Below are positions 11,653 to 22,518 of a stretch of DNA of 64,000 bases, one piece after another. Made by a program: the position numbers and the translations under genes. The stretch comes from Rana temporaria (lineage: Eukaryota; Chordata; Amphibia; Anura; Ranidae): contig NC_053494.1 in the NCBI RefSeq assembly GCF_905171775.1, forward strand, positions 51,786,749-51,850,748, read 5' to 3'. A model generated the notes under the pieces. That model was not told the DNA's origin, did not search any database, and was given only the letters and a program-made list of their open reading frames with translations. Numbering within the stretch: the first letter of the stretch is position 1; the number at the start of each line of letters is the position of its first letter.

Positions 11653-12110
11653 TTGAACACCAGAATTGGCAGGTCCGCCACTGGTGCCCCAGATGAGAGC
11701 AGGTTCACCCTGAGCATATGTGACAGACGTGAAAGGGTCTGGAGAATCCGCGGAGAACCTTATGCTACCCGTAATATCGTTCAGCATGACCGGTTTGCTG
11801 GTGGGTCAGTGAAGGTCTGGGGAGGCATATCCATGGAGGGACGCACAGATATCTACAGGCTACACAATGGCACCCTGACTGCCATTAGGTATCGGGATGA
11901 AATCCTTGGACCCATTGTCAGACCCTATGCTGGTGCAGTTTCTGGGTTTCTCCTGGTCCATGAAAATGCCCGGCCTCATGTGCCGAGAGCATGCAGCCAG
12001 TTCCTGGAGGATGAAGAAATTGATACCATTGAATGGCCCCCACGCTCACCTGACCTGCCGCCAGGTTGCACCTCAGTCTATTCAGGAGCTCAGTGATGCT
12101 CTGGGAGGAA
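11653..12110 (+). pseudogene. Tc1 transposase DDE domain, inactivated
   Basis: The catalytic part reads DESRFTL (first acidic residue), KVWGGIS, FLLVHENARPHV and IDTIEWPPRSPDLPP. The second catalytic position is normally Asp in a VHDNARPH context and here is Glu. After SPDLPP the frame shifts by a small deletion, so the third acidic residue (usually in NPIEHLWD) is lost. Homologous sequence continues out of frame to about 12240. The protein cannot catalyse transposition. Confidence 0.85.
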
Positions 12111-12433
12111 ATACCCCAGGACACCATCCGTCATCTCATTTGGAGCATGCCCTGATGCTGTCAGGAATGCATACAAGCACTTGGGGGCCATACAAACTAC
12201 TAAGAACCATTTTGAGGTGTTGCAATGAAATTTCAGCAAAATGGACTAGCTTTCTGCATAATTTTTTCACTTAGATTTTTGGGGTGTCTTTGAATTCAGC
12301 CCTCTGTAGGTGGATAATTTTTATTTCCATCAAATTATGTGCCATCCTTTCATTCCTAACACAGCCCAGTATGAGATTTTTCCCCATTGAGATCTAAAAG
12401 GTTTTCAAAGTGTTCCCTTAATTTTTTTGAGCA

Positions 12434-12436
<3 letters not shown>

Positions 12437-12513
<77 letters not shown>
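12437..12513. repeat. (TA)n microsatellite
   Basis: About 38 uninterrupted TA units lie immediately outside the Tc1 right end. Poly-Ile/Tyr open frames over it are artefacts. Confidence 0.95.
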
Positions 12514-12515
<2 letters not shown>

Positions 12516-13111
12516 CATCTTGGTATATACTTTATTTTTTTGAGTGTGGTTTGCAGGACTCCAGACCTTAAGGATTGTTGAACAGACATAGAAATAAGAA
12601 GTTTTCATAAGCCAATGTTGCTGTAGCTGTATTAATGGTGCAGGTTATCAAAGTGGGGAACAGAGTACCCCGATTTAGAAGGCGCTGTTGTTCAGAGTCC
12701 GTCCTCTAGTTCGGCTCATCCCCTGGAAGGAACACCACTGACCTGAATAGGCCATAAGATGAAACACAAGCTGAACCAAAAACAGGATGTACACTAATGC
12801 TATCCACAGGATATTTACATTTCAGGCGAGGCCCTTTTTTAAGTCACAAGAATGAGGCAGAATTGAGGAAATAAATAGAGGGCCGGGGGGACCAATTCAT
12901 CTCTTAAAGGCACTCTGCCCTTTTGTTTGGTTTATGTGGTGCGCTTTCTGAAAATCACAGATTTTTGGTTGATGCATATATTACGGATAGTGGTTGTTTT
13001 TATATAAAACTGGACTGTTGTTACAAGATACGCTTGGTGTTAAAAAAAAAAAAAAAAGAAAGAAGACGTTTTTTGCTTTTTAACAAATATGAGCAAACAT
13101 TTAATTCTATC
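12514..13111. other. Unannotated gap before the PLE cluster
   Basis: No coding domain, RNA or element boundary is visible. A poly-A stretch near 13040 precedes the outer edge of the PLE arm. Confidence 0.4.
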
Positions 13112-13966
13112 CGAGGTGTTATGTTGGTAGTATGAGAAAAAAGAGGTGACTTTTGGGTATTCAAAGCCCCAGTATGAAATTATATGTGTGTTACTACCTC
13201 TGCACTGTGTGTGACTGAAAGTGTCAAGTACTAAAGAAACAAGTGCTAAAGTGCTTTTTATTACTGTGTCCCTTGCAGGACACCACAATTGAATTTAAAC
13301 TAGTGACAAGTATTAAAATATTGTGTGTGTAAGATCCCCTAATCTAAAAAAAATATAGATTAATTAGCAGGGTTACCTTTACTTGACGTTGTATGGGGGT
13401 CCTAACCCCTAAATTACAATGAAAAAATTGTATGTATGTGCACTTGTGTGTGTAAAAATATGCAGTGTGCTATCCAGAAATTTTATATGAAAAACGTGTG
13501 AACGTCTAAAGCAAAAACAAAAACGATAAAAAATAAATAGGTATTAAAAAACATATAAAACAATAACATAATTTATAACATTTGGTGCTCAAAAACAACT
13601 CAAAGTGACTGATGCTCTTCAAAATGACAAGTGCTCTTCAGAGGGAATGTTTGTTCCTGTCCCTTTAATTCAGAAACAGTATGAGTGCTGGTGATATTAT
13701 CCATGCTCCTATTTCAAACGCACTCATACCCCTCCCAAGGGTGTTGCGCAGTCACAGTATTTGCCACTGTGTAGCACTCAGCAGATATGTAATGTTCCAC
13801 TACGATCCTCCAAGTTTAGTATGTGTGGAAGAAAGTGATGCCCATAGTGTGATACCGTTTGTACTCACATTTAGTAGATAATAAGCAAGCAAATAGAAAA
13901 CAAACAGGCGCCGTGACAAATAAGCAATAACGGCTCTGACCGGAAGTTATGCAAGAACGTTCAGTA

Positions 13967-14012
13967 TCTCTTCTTTACGTGTTTCGTCATTGAAGATGCC
14001 ATCTGGAGCATC
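13967..14012 (-). ncRNA. Decayed hammerhead-like motif, left PLE arm
   Basis: The minus strand reads CTC-CAGATGG-CATC...GAC-GAAA-CACG-TA. This is the counterpart of the motif in the right arm. The CUGAUGA core has changed to CAGAUGG, so cleavage would be impaired. GAAA, the short stem III and the UA site are kept. Confidence 0.4.
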
Positions 14013-14453
14013 CATCTTGCTACACTTCCCATCTTTTTATAGCGTGAAGTGTCCCAATATGGTCCGGTCATGTGACCGCGGCCATTTTTGGTAAGATTTG
14101 GAGACCAAAGCCTTATTCCTTAATTTATAGTGGTAATACTGTGCTCTAAATATTGTTTATATATGTAACCCCAGTTTACACATTGTTGTTACGTGATGTT
14201 TAATATCATCCGTTACCCTATACATGTACATACTTAATGCCGTTCTGTGTGCCACCTGAAAAAAAGTGGGCTGGACTGGCAATGGTATAGGCACTAACCG
14301 GAATAAGCCAAATCGTATCATAGGTGTCACCTCATGCTATGAATGCCATAAAAACCCACGTAGAAAACGCCTGCACTTATCAAAATTGAAAATAAAATAA
14401 AACTTGGTAAAATTATACCTTATTATTGCCAAAGGAATACTTATTATAAAAAA

Positions 14454-14459
<6 letters not shown>

Positions 14460-14545
<86 letters not shown>
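14460..14545. repeat. (TA)n microsatellite, left arm
   Basis: About 43 TA units sit at the position mirrored by the TA array at 27001-27054 in the other arm, so the array predates the inverted duplication or lies in an unstable ancestral TA stretch. Confidence 0.9.
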
Positions 14546-14546
<1 letters not shown>

Positions 14547-14885
14547 CAAATAACTTTAATTAGATGCCCGTAATTAGTAAATCTCTAATTAATAGGATAA
14601 AGAATTAAAAATATATATACCCCAAAAATATATATATATATATGCATGTGCATCCCCCAATGTTTATTAACCAGATGTAAGAGACCTTAAATAAGTAAAC
14701 AATGGGTATAAATGGCATATCTCATCCAATGTATATATTCATAAAAAATATGTAAATGTTTTAATATATGTGTAAAATCATTGGAATAACATAAAATGGG
14801 GAGAGACACATTGCAAAATACAGATATGCAGATGAAGAGAAAAGAATGTAAGAAATGATAAAAATGGCTCCAGGATATGCAGACT

Positions 14886-16068
14886 TTTTTTTTTGTTGAA
14901 AAGCCTATGGCGTGTGAACACACCCAAAAAACTCCACCCGTTGCAGAAAAAATGTGCACAAAAACGTGCAGACGGGTGCAACGTCAAGTGGTCCTCCGTT
15001 GAAAAAGGACCCAAACCCTGATCCCCGGGACTGAGATACTGTGGTCCGAGCAACCAAAGCTGACACGGACCCAACTTCCTTGGAGGGGCTGCCGAAACAG
15101 AACCCTCCCAGTACTAAGTGGGGCTCCCCTGAAGGGAGACCCCATGAGAGCAGACGGACTAAGCCAGAAGGCCATGTCCACCCACTCCCAAGACGTTCAG
15201 GGCTGGCCCGAGGACCGGCACCCTACTAATCACACAGTGAACAAATAACGTGCACAAACGAAAAAAGACAAAAACGTGACAAACATAGGCAATAAATTAA
15301 ATAAAGTGGGGGAAAGGGATAGTGGAGAGGAGAGTGAAAGAAGTGGTCATTGTGTTATACAATGACCAGGCCCTCCGGCCAGGAATAAAAAATTCCTCCG
15401 GTCCCAGCCAAAAGCCCGGCCCAGAAGGCAGGTGCTAAAAAAAGCGTGTTATTGGTGCAGTGACCGTGGTACCAGTCAAATCAAAGTGACCCTCACTCAC
15501 AGTGATTCTTCCGGCACCCCTGGACTGCCACTCCAGGGGCACATGCACCATAGGCTTTTCCGTTCCAAATCCAACCCCCCGACCGGCCAGTGCAGCCCTC
15601 CACCCCGTAAGATAGAGAGCCCTTCAAGGTTTTCTTAGGGAGAACTGCTGCTCCAGTTAGCAGCCTCCACCAATACTAGCCCTTCCAGACCCCCCGTCAA
15701 TCCAGCGGATTTGCATGGCCCTACCCCGTCTCATCCCAGGACAGTACCAGCTCTTCCTACCAGATCGTTGACAGGGATAGCACTTACACCAGCCAGTCAG
15801 AAGGCCAGACTAGAACTCTGCAAAAAGACCAGACCAAGCGCAGTCACCCATCCTCACCAGGAGCACCCTTCCAGATGGCTCAGACTCAGCCATAGGCCGG
15901 CCCCCAGTATCTGTCGGGCAGCACGGTGTAGTCCCTGCTAAAACCATCCTTCCAGGTACAATGACGTCATTGGATTGCATCCACCCTCCCCATGTAGGAG
16001 GTGCTTCAGCGCTCCTCTGACAACTGATAACAGATACTACACTTGATCTTAGCCAAAAGGCTGAGAAG
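14886..16068 (-). mobile_element. U2-snRNA-headed retroposon with poly(A) tail
   Basis: On the minus strand the insert begins with about 48 nt of U2 snRNA, continues through about 1.1 kb of unrelated GC-rich sequence and ends in A9 (plus T9 at 14886-14894). It is flanked by an 18-bp direct repeat CTCCAGGATATG(C/T)AGACT (14868-14885 and 16069-16086, one mismatch). The inverted PLE arm retains the uninterrupted target (AGTCTACATATTCTGGAG near 26617). Poly(A), a long TSD and an snRNA 5' end indicate LINE-mediated retrotransposition with template switching or a U2-derived SINE. The 3' part (TTGCACCCGTCTGCACG, CATAGGCTTTTC) may be a LINE tail, but I cannot assign it. Confidence 0.75.
16021..16068 (-). 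ncRNA. U2 snRNA 5' fragment
   Basis: The minus strand reads CTTCTCAGCCTTTTGGCTAA, GATCAAGTGTAGTATCTGTT and ATCAGTT. It matches U2 snRNA from about nucleotide 5 through the stem I and branch-point-recognition region (GUAGUA), with one G-to-A change in stem I and a 3-nt deletion after UCUGUU. Later U2 domains and the Sm site are absent, so it is a pseudogene head of the retroposon. Confidence 0.9.
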
Positions 16069-16418
16069 CTCCAGGATATGTAGACTGTGTTTAAAAAGGT
16101 ATATATCATGCAGTGGGTACCTGTGAAATACCTCAGATCAGAAAGAATTACTCTATATTTATCCATATGCTTTTACCGAGAGAGAGCTTTATGGATATAG
16201 GTTGCTTTCTCGAATAGATAAATAAACCAATATTCCTATATTAAAATATTTAAAAATCTAGATCTAAAAGTATATATGATGTATGTTCCATATAAATAAA
16301 AGGAGGTGTTGTATAAAAAAATCTATTGTTAACCCTTACTGCCTGGTTATGTAAAAACATAGGTGTGACACATCCTGTGCTCTACTATGGCACCAGTCAC
16401 AGGATAAAAATTTAAAGT

Positions 16419-17579
16419 TTAAAAGTTGGTGAGAAAGCAGTTCAAATCTACATCAATATTTAAGCCCGCTGGTTGGAGAGTATCTACCTGGAAAATACAT
16501 TTAGTTTTGTTTCGTAAAACTGTTATTCTCTTATTCTCTCCCCTCCAATGCCCTTTTATTTTATCTATGGCATAGAAGACCATGCATGATGGGTCTCTCC
16601 TATGATAGTCTCTAAAGTGCCTCGAGACACTGTGTTTGTTGAAACCATTTTTTATGTTCTCAAATTCTGATAAAAAGCTGCCTTGTGGTTCTGCCCACAT
16701 ATTGCTTGTGGCATGGGCATTCTATAATATAGGTTACATGGGTGCCGTTGCAGGTTATTAATGCTCTAATTTTATATTCAATCCCATTTGTTGCAGAGGT
16801 GTAACTTGTTTTCTTCTTATTAGCCTTCTTGCTTACATTTACATGGAAGACATTTTCCACATTTATCGAATCCCTTTAGATCTTTAAATATTTTTATGTG
16901 TTTTGGTGGGTCTAGAGCATTATGCACTAGTCTATTTTTCAAAGACGGTGCTTTTCTGTAGATGAAGGTAGGTCTAGATGTCTAGATTTTAGGACTCTTT
17001 CAGATGGCAGAATTGGCCAGTGTTTTTTATAACACCTTCTAGAGATTTATACTGCTTGTTGTAGCCTGTGAGGAAAGCCATATCTATATGTTAATTTTTC
17101 TTCTTTTTCTTACATTCTGCTTTTCCTTCTATCATCATATCTCTATTTATTGACTTAACCTTAACTTTTAAAGTTAGCAATTCTTTTTTCTTGTATCCCT
17201 TTTCCACAAACCTTTTTATTATTGTGTTTGCTTGTGCTTCATAATCCTCTTGGTTGCTACAGTTTCTATATAAATGCATGCGTTGACCCTTAGGGATATT
17301 TCCAATCCACTATGGATGATGATAACTCTTGTTTGGGATGTATCCGTTTCTATCTGTGATCTTGAAGAACGTTCTGGTGTTTAGGTGTCCATTATTTTTA
17401 TATACCTGTAGGTCTAAATAGTCAATGTTCTGCCTACTCCAATTGCCTGTGAAGGTGATTCCATAGATGTTTTGGTTTATTTCATTGAAGAATGTCTGTA
17501 AGTCTTCACTTACCCTCCATATTATAACAATGTCGTCTATGTACCTTCGATAGAATTTTAGGTTTTCTCTGGACACTAT
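16419..17579 (-). pseudogene. PLE RT C-terminal part and GIY-YIG endonuclease
   Basis: Reading from 17579 down: IVSRENLKFYRRYIDDIVII holds RT motif C (YIDD), then TFFNEINQNIYGITFT, NIDYLDL and YIPNKSYHHP, a linker with RNCSNQEDYEAQA, then the endonuclease. The latter has THVTYIIECPCHKQYVGRTT, the PLE form of the GIY-YIG motif with paired Cys, followed by HFRDYHRRDPSCMVF and a C-terminus DTLQPAGLNIDVDLNCFL. RT copies element RNA and the GIY-YIG nuclease nicks the target. Stops at HHP*WIG and near RIRKHI, plus frame changes, disable it. The Trp in WIFQLDTLQ of the other copy is Cys here. The 5' continuation lies beyond the MITE at 17580-18300. Confidence 0.85.
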
Positions 17580-18300
17580 GGGGCAGATCCACAAAGATCT
17601 GCCCCGGCGCATCGTATCTGAGATACGCTACGCTGCCGTACCTTACCTGGCTTTGGCTCGAATCCATAACGATTTTGCGCCGTAAGTTACGTGGCGTAGT
17701 GTATTTCAAGCGGCGTAACGGCGCGGAATTCAAATGCGGCGTGTAGGGGGGCGTGTTTCATTTAAATGAAGCGCATCCCCGCGCCGAACGAACGGCGCAT
17801 GCTCTGTTCCTAGATTTCCCGCCGTGCATTGCGCTAAATGATGTCGCAAGGACGTCATTGTTTTGACGTGGACGCAAATTACGTCCATCCCGATTCACGG
17901 ACGACTTACGCAAACGAAAAAAAAAATTCAAATTAAACGTGGGAACGACGGCCATACTTAACATAGCAGGTATAACTATATGCCACAAAATAGCAGCTTT
18001 AACTAAACGCCGGAAAAAGCCGACTAGAGACGACGTAAAACAATGCGACGGCCGCTCATACGTTCGTGGATCATCGGAAATAGCTAATTTGCATACTCGA
18101 CGCGGAAAACGATGTGAATGCCACCCAGCGGATGCCGAAGAATTGCATCTTAGATACAAAGACATACGCCTGTCGGATCTAACCCAGATGCCGTTGTTTC
18201 TTGTTTTGAGGATTCAAAACAAAGATACGACGCGGGAAATTTGAAAGTACGCCGGCATATCAGTAGATACGCCGGCGTATTCGCTTTGTGAATCTGCCCC
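17580..18300. mobile_element. PIF/Harbinger-like MITE in the PLE RT
   Basis: The ends GGGGCAGATCCACAAAG and CTTTGTGAATCTGCCCC form a near-perfect inverted repeat. The interior is CpG-rich, with GCCGGCGTA motifs, and has no transposase. The flanking triplets are TAT and TAA, not identical. It separates PLE RT motif B from motif C. Confidence 0.75.
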
Positions 18301-19166
18301 TAAATATTTGTTCTTCTTCCCATCGGTTTAAAAACAGATTTGCTACACTGGGCGCACATTTTGCCCCCATGCCTACTCCATTTGTATGGGTGTAGTATTC
18401 CCCTATTGCCAGAAGTAGTTATGTCTCATAGCCAATCTTAATCCTTCTAAAATGTATTTGATTTGTACTTCTTTTATGTCAGTCTGCCTGTACAATGCCC
18501 ATTCCACACTACTAATTCCAACTTCTTGTATGATGTTGGTATATAGCGAATTTACGTCTATTATTACCAAAATATCCTCTTCCTGTATATCAAGGTTTCC
18601 GAGTTCTGAAATCAATTGCCTACCGTCCTTCAAATATGATTTTCCCTCTGATACCGTTGGCTGTAAGTACCCATCAATGTATGCTCCCAGCCGGGAGAAA
18701 AGTGAGTATATCCCACTTATTATAGATCTCCCTAAGGGATTTTGTGGGATTTTCTTGTGAACTTTCGGAACAAAATAAATAACCAGTGTTTTTGCCGCTT
18801 TGGGGATCAAATATCTGGCTTCTTTCTTTGTCAGAATTCTTCTTTCTTCTCCTCATTTTATGAAGGTTTTAATTTTTTTTTCACATTCTATTCTTGGATT
18901 TCCTTTAAGTTTTTTTTGTATGTGTCTTTGGTCTTCAGTAGATTATTCATTTCTATTTCATAATCGCTTTTGTTTAGAATGACTAAATCTCCTCCCTTAT
19001 CAGCCGGGCGGATAATTATTTCTTTCTTTTTTTCAATTTCTTTTATTGTCTTCCAAATATTGCTTCCTTTTGATTTGTTCATTTTCAATTTCTTTATGTC
19101 TTCTTCTACCATTTCCTTAAAAACGTCTAAAATTTCATTATGTTGTATTTTCGGGTTAAAAATACA
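18301..19166 (-). pseudogene. PLE reverse transcriptase N-terminal and core
   Basis: The minus strand gives IIIRPADKGGDLVILNKSDY, the conserved PLE block before the RT. It then gives FVPKVHKKIPQNPLGRSIIS, DILVIIDVNSLYTNI (motif A with DVxSLYT) and, in another frame near 18330-18390, MGAKCAPSVANLFL-like motif B residues. Several frameshifts and stops (for example between SIHW and VLTANG) show it is dead. The frame runs into MITEs at both sides. Confidence 0.8.
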
Positions 19167-20480
19167 GGGCCAGATCCACAAAAGAGATACGACGGAGTAA
19201 CTGCTGTTACTCCATCGTATCCCTTGTCCTAACTTTGGAACTGATCCACAGAAGCAGTTTTCCAAAGTTAGGCAGAAGATCCGGCATGTGTAATTGAATT
19301 ACACTGCCGAATCTTAGGATGCAGTACCGCATCCGCCGCTGGGGGCATTTCGAGTCGAAATGCCGCTTCTAGTATGCAAATTAGCACTTAGGGCGATCCA
19401 CAAAGCTTTTCAGCTTCGTTTTTTCGCCGTAAGTTTTAGTTTGCAAGTGTAAAACTAGGGCTGGTGTTACAAAGTGTAAACTAGTAACACCATGTAAAAG
19501 CCCATTCAAGCGACGGCATTTGGTATGCATTCCCGAGGGAGAACTCCACGGCAATTTGTAAAAACAAAACCGGCATGGGTTCCCCCCCAGGAGCATACCA
19601 GGCCCTTAGGTCTGGTATGGGTTGTAAGGAGACCCCCCTACGCCGAAAAATCGACGTAGGGGGTCCCCCTACAATCCATACCAGACCCTTATCCAAAGCA
19701 CGCTACCCGGCCGGCCAAGAATGGGAGTGGGGACGAGCGAGCGCCCCCCCTCCTGAGCCGTGCCAGGCCGCATGCCCTCAACATGGGGGGGTTGGGTGCT
19801 CTGGGGCAGGGGGGCGCACTGCGGGCCCCCCCACGCCAGAGCACCCTGTCCCCATGTTGATGAGGACAGGACCTCTTCCCGACAACCCTTGTCGTTGGTT
19901 GTCGGGGTCTGCGGGCGGGGGCTTATCGGAATCTGGGAGTCCCCTCAAATAAGGGGGCCCCCAGATACCGGCCCCCCACCCTAAGTGAATGGATATGGGG
20001 TACATCGTACCCCTACCCATTCACCTGGAGGCAAAAAGTTAAAGTTATTAAACACACAACACAAGGGTTTTTAAAATATTTTATTAGTCTGCTCCGGAGG
20101 CCCCCCCTGTCTTCTTTATTAGCTCTAATACCAGGGGGGGCTTCTTTCTTCTTCCACTCTCCGGGGGTCTTCTTCCACTCTCCGGGGGGGTTTCTTCTTC
20201 CGCTCTCCAGGGGGGGTCTTCTTCCGCTCTCCGGGGGTCTTCTTCTATCTCCGCCGCTCTCCGCTGTTGACTCGGCGAACCCCGGTTCTTCTGCAGCTGT
20301 CCGGTGCCTTCTCCTTCAGCGCTGGCTGCCTGCTATCTTCGTGTGTTAGCTCAATTACTAGCAGGCAGCCATCGCGGTCTTCTGTGACGTCAGGTTCTTC
20401 TCTTCTGTTCTTCTCCCCTCTTCCGATGTTGACTCGTCGCCTCTTGTCACTGCAATGATGGAAGCGCGCCTTGCATCCCA

Positions 20481-20488
20481 TTTATATA
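20481..20488 (-). promoter_or_regulatory. TATA box, left-pointing
   Basis: TATATAAA on the minus strand lies 24 nt from the palindrome centre, mirrored on the right arm. About 365 bp downstream on this strand is an AATAAA (plus 20115-20120). It is a candidate promoter only. Confidence 0.5.
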
Positions 20489-20536
20489 GGCATCACCGTC
20501 CCATCATGCTCCGGTAGGTACCCACGTGGTGATGCC

Positions 20537-20544
20537 TATATAAA
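20537..20544 (+). promoter_or_regulatory. TATA box, right-pointing
   Basis: TATATAAA directs transcription into the right arm. With the mirrored box at 20481 it would form a divergent promoter around the spacer. The downstream ATG-led 78-codon frame is Arg-rich with no known domain. Confidence 0.5.
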
Positions 20545-20901
20545 TGGGATGCAAGGCGCGCTTCCATCATTGCAGTGACAAGAGGCGACGAGTCAACATC
20601 GGAAGAGGGGAGAAGAACAGAAGAGAAGAACCTGACGTCACAGAAGACCGCGATGGCTGCCTGCTAGTAATTGAGCTAACACACGAAGATAGCAGGCAGC
20701 CAGCGCTGAAGGAGAAGGCACCGGACAGCTGCAGAAGAACCGGGGTTCGCCGAGTCAACAGCGGAGAGCGGCGGAGATAGAAGAAGACCCCCGGAGAGCG
20801 GAAGAAGACCCCCCCCGGAGAGCGGAAGAAGAAACCCCCCCCGGAGAGTGGAAGAAGACCCCCAGAGAGTGGAAGAAGAAGCCCCCCCTGGTATTAGAGC
20901 T

Positions 20902-20942
20902 AATAAAGAAGACAGGGGGGGCCTCCGGAGCAGACTAATAAA
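20902..20942 (+). terminator. Poly(A) signals of the right arm
   Basis: AATAAA occurs at 20902-20907 and again at 20937-20942. Mirror copies lie at 20115-20120 and 20080-20085 on the minus strand. Confidence 0.45.
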
Positions 20943-21822
20943 ATATTTTAAAAACCCTTGTGTTGTGTGTTTAATAACTTTAACTTTTTGCCTCCAGGTG
21001 AATGGGTAGGGGTACGATGTACCCCATATCCATTCACTTAGGGTGGGGGGCCGGTATCTGGGGGCCCCCTTATTTGAGGGGACTCCCAGATTCCGATAAG
21101 CCCCCGCCCGCAGACCCCGACAACCAACGACAAGGGTTGTCGGGAAGAGGTCCTGTCCTCATCAACATGGGGACAGGGTGCTCTGGGGTGGGGGGGCCCG
21201 CAGTGCGCCCCCCTGCCCCAGAGCACCCAACCCCCCCATGTTGAGGGCATGCGGCCTGGCACGGCTCAGGAGGGGGGGGCGCTCGCTCGTCCCCACTCCC
21301 ATTCCTGGCTGGCCGGGTAGCGTGCTTTGGATACGGGTCTGGTATGGATTGTAGGGGGACCCCCTACGTCGATTTTTCGGCGTAGGGGGGGTCTCCTTAC
21401 AACCCATACCAGACCTAAGGGCCTGGTATGCTCCTGGGGGGGGAACCCATGCCGTTTTTTATTTGAAAATTGGCATGGAGTTCTCCCTCAGGAATGCATG
21501 CCGAGCGACGCTGTCAAATTTTTTTTTTTTCCCGACGCAACTTTTTTAAGCCGGCGCGATCCACAAAACTCGGCGTAACGTAACTTCGCGCATGCGCAGT
21601 ACGGCCGGCGCGGGAGCGCGCCTCATTTAAATGGGACTCGCCCCATTTAAATGGGACTCGCCCCATTTGAATAGGAACGCCTTGCGCCGGCCGGATTTAA
21701 GTTACACAGCCTGAAATTTCTACGTAAGTGCTTTGTGGATCGGGCACTTAGGTAGAAATTTTAAGGCAGTGTAACTTAAATGGGATTTTTTAAGTTGCGC
21801 CAGGTTTTTGTGGATCTGGCCC

Positions 21823-21925
21823 AGAGTGCTTAAACTCGGTGGGTTCCTTTACACTTTGCTTCATACTTTTTAAAGCAAAGAACTTTTTTATGTTAATTTT
21901 CCTTATAAATTTCTGTAGATCTATA
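21823..21925 (-). pseudogene. PLE N-terminal segment
   Basis: The open minus frame reads IDLQKFIRKINIKKFFALKS and KEPTEFKHS. It lies between the MITE and the solo LTR and continues the frame that ends KYAPDKELDKF.EAYI near 23580. The D/E-L-x-KFIRK-I-x-KKFF pattern is typical of the region preceding the RT in Penelope-like proteins. Confidence 0.6.
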
Positions 21926-22518
21926 TGTGACGGGAGGGCCCATGGAACCAAGAATCTAAGTTACCCTGTGATATTCTGGCACAGGGTGACTGAGAAAATA
22001 TATCTTGGCTTGCTTAAAATGGGACAGTAATATTTATCCACAATATCTCTCAGGATATATGTAAAGACTATTCTTGGTTTGTTTGATTCTGAAGTTAACA
22101 TGTTAGTTTAGAGAGCTGATCACATTGGTCTCTGTACAATGTAGGAGACGGGCCAACTCCTGCTATTGTGAGAAGGTGTCCTGTGTTTATACTTATGGTA
22201 ATGTATCATCTACTGTGTGAAGCTCGATGACAACAAGTCTGACCTGTAGTGAAATCCTGATTTATCATAACAATGCTCAGAAGGGCATGGAGTCACATTG
22301 TCTGCTATAAGGGATTAGTTAATTAGCTCATGTTAATTTATGTTTCTGGTTACAAGTGTATTATTAAAGTATTATGAGCAGGAGGTAGGAACCTTCTCTT
22401 TTACTGTATATACGACTTGTATTCTGGTTCTAATAAACAGTCGATGTTCAGCAACTAAACAAGTATCGTCTTTTTTTTGTTCTTGTGAGCGGTTGGAATA
22501 TCTGATATCTATATCCAG
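21926..22518 (+). mobile_element. Candidate solo LTR, TSD CTATA
   Basis: The block begins TGTGACGGGAGGG, has a TATA-like CTGTATATACG near 22405 and an AATAAA at 22432, and is flanked by CTATA on each side (21921-21925, 22519-22523). It ends CCAG rather than the usual CA, so the 3' edge is uncertain. No internal retroviral genes are present. Confidence 0.5.

Larger units (their letters stand above)
9262..12436 (+). mobile_element. Tc1-like DNA transposon with both ends, TSD TA
   Basis: The terminal inverted repeats begin CACTGCTCAAAAAAAT on the left and end ATTTTTTTGAGCAGTG on the right, each flanked by TA. The left end stops at a piggyBac-like MITE and resumes after it. The transposase is split into an N-terminal helix-turn-helix piece and a DDE piece by a roughly 1-kb foreign block that replaced the middle. 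The right end abuts a (TA)38 array, so insertion was into TA-rich DNA or the array grew from the TA duplication. Confidence 0.9.
13112..17340 (-). repeat. Left inverted arm of the PLE cluster
   Basis: Apart from the 1.18-kb retroposon at 14886-16068 this arm aligns in reverse complement with 25317-28385. Shared landmarks include the GGGGATCTTACC block, the CTATGGCATTCATAG region, paired TA microsatellites and the endonuclease frame. Divergence is visible by eye, roughly one change per ten bases. Confidence 0.8.
19510..21512. repeat. 2-kb palindrome with 30-nt spacer
   Basis: Arms of about 990 bp (19510-20497 and 20528-21512) mirror each other around 20512.5. A 237-bp open frame is identical in both arms, an outer 80-codon frame is also identical, and a 74-codon one differs by one residue, so the inner arms are about 99% identical. 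Both contain GGAGAGCGGAAGAAGACCCCC tandem units (20130-20262, 20762-20890) and the AACATGGGG...GGGTCTGCGGGCGGGG block. A relative lies at 62482-64000. Confidence 0.95.
19167..21822. mobile_element. PIF/Harbinger-like element carrying a giant palindrome
   Basis: The ends GGGCCAGATCCACAAAA and TTTTTGTGGATCTGGCCC are inverted repeats. The flanking triplets are ACA and AGA. The outer 350 bp on each side are Harbinger-MITE-like (ATCCGGC..GTGTAATTGAATTACAC), with a duplicated CCCATTTAAATGGGACTCG near 21630-21660. The middle 2 kb is an almost perfect inverted repeat (19510-21512). Whether the palindrome is a separate later insertion or an amplified part of this element is unclear. Confidence 0.7.

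Noticed and set aside
12356..12608. Poly-Ile/Tyr open frames
   Set aside because: Translations of (TA)n microsatellites; the same applies at 14337-14549.
20245..20780. Identical 78-codon frames on both strands as a conserved protein
   Set aside because: Identity is a consequence of the palindrome. The composition is low-complexity Arg/Glu and the second family member does not keep the frame.
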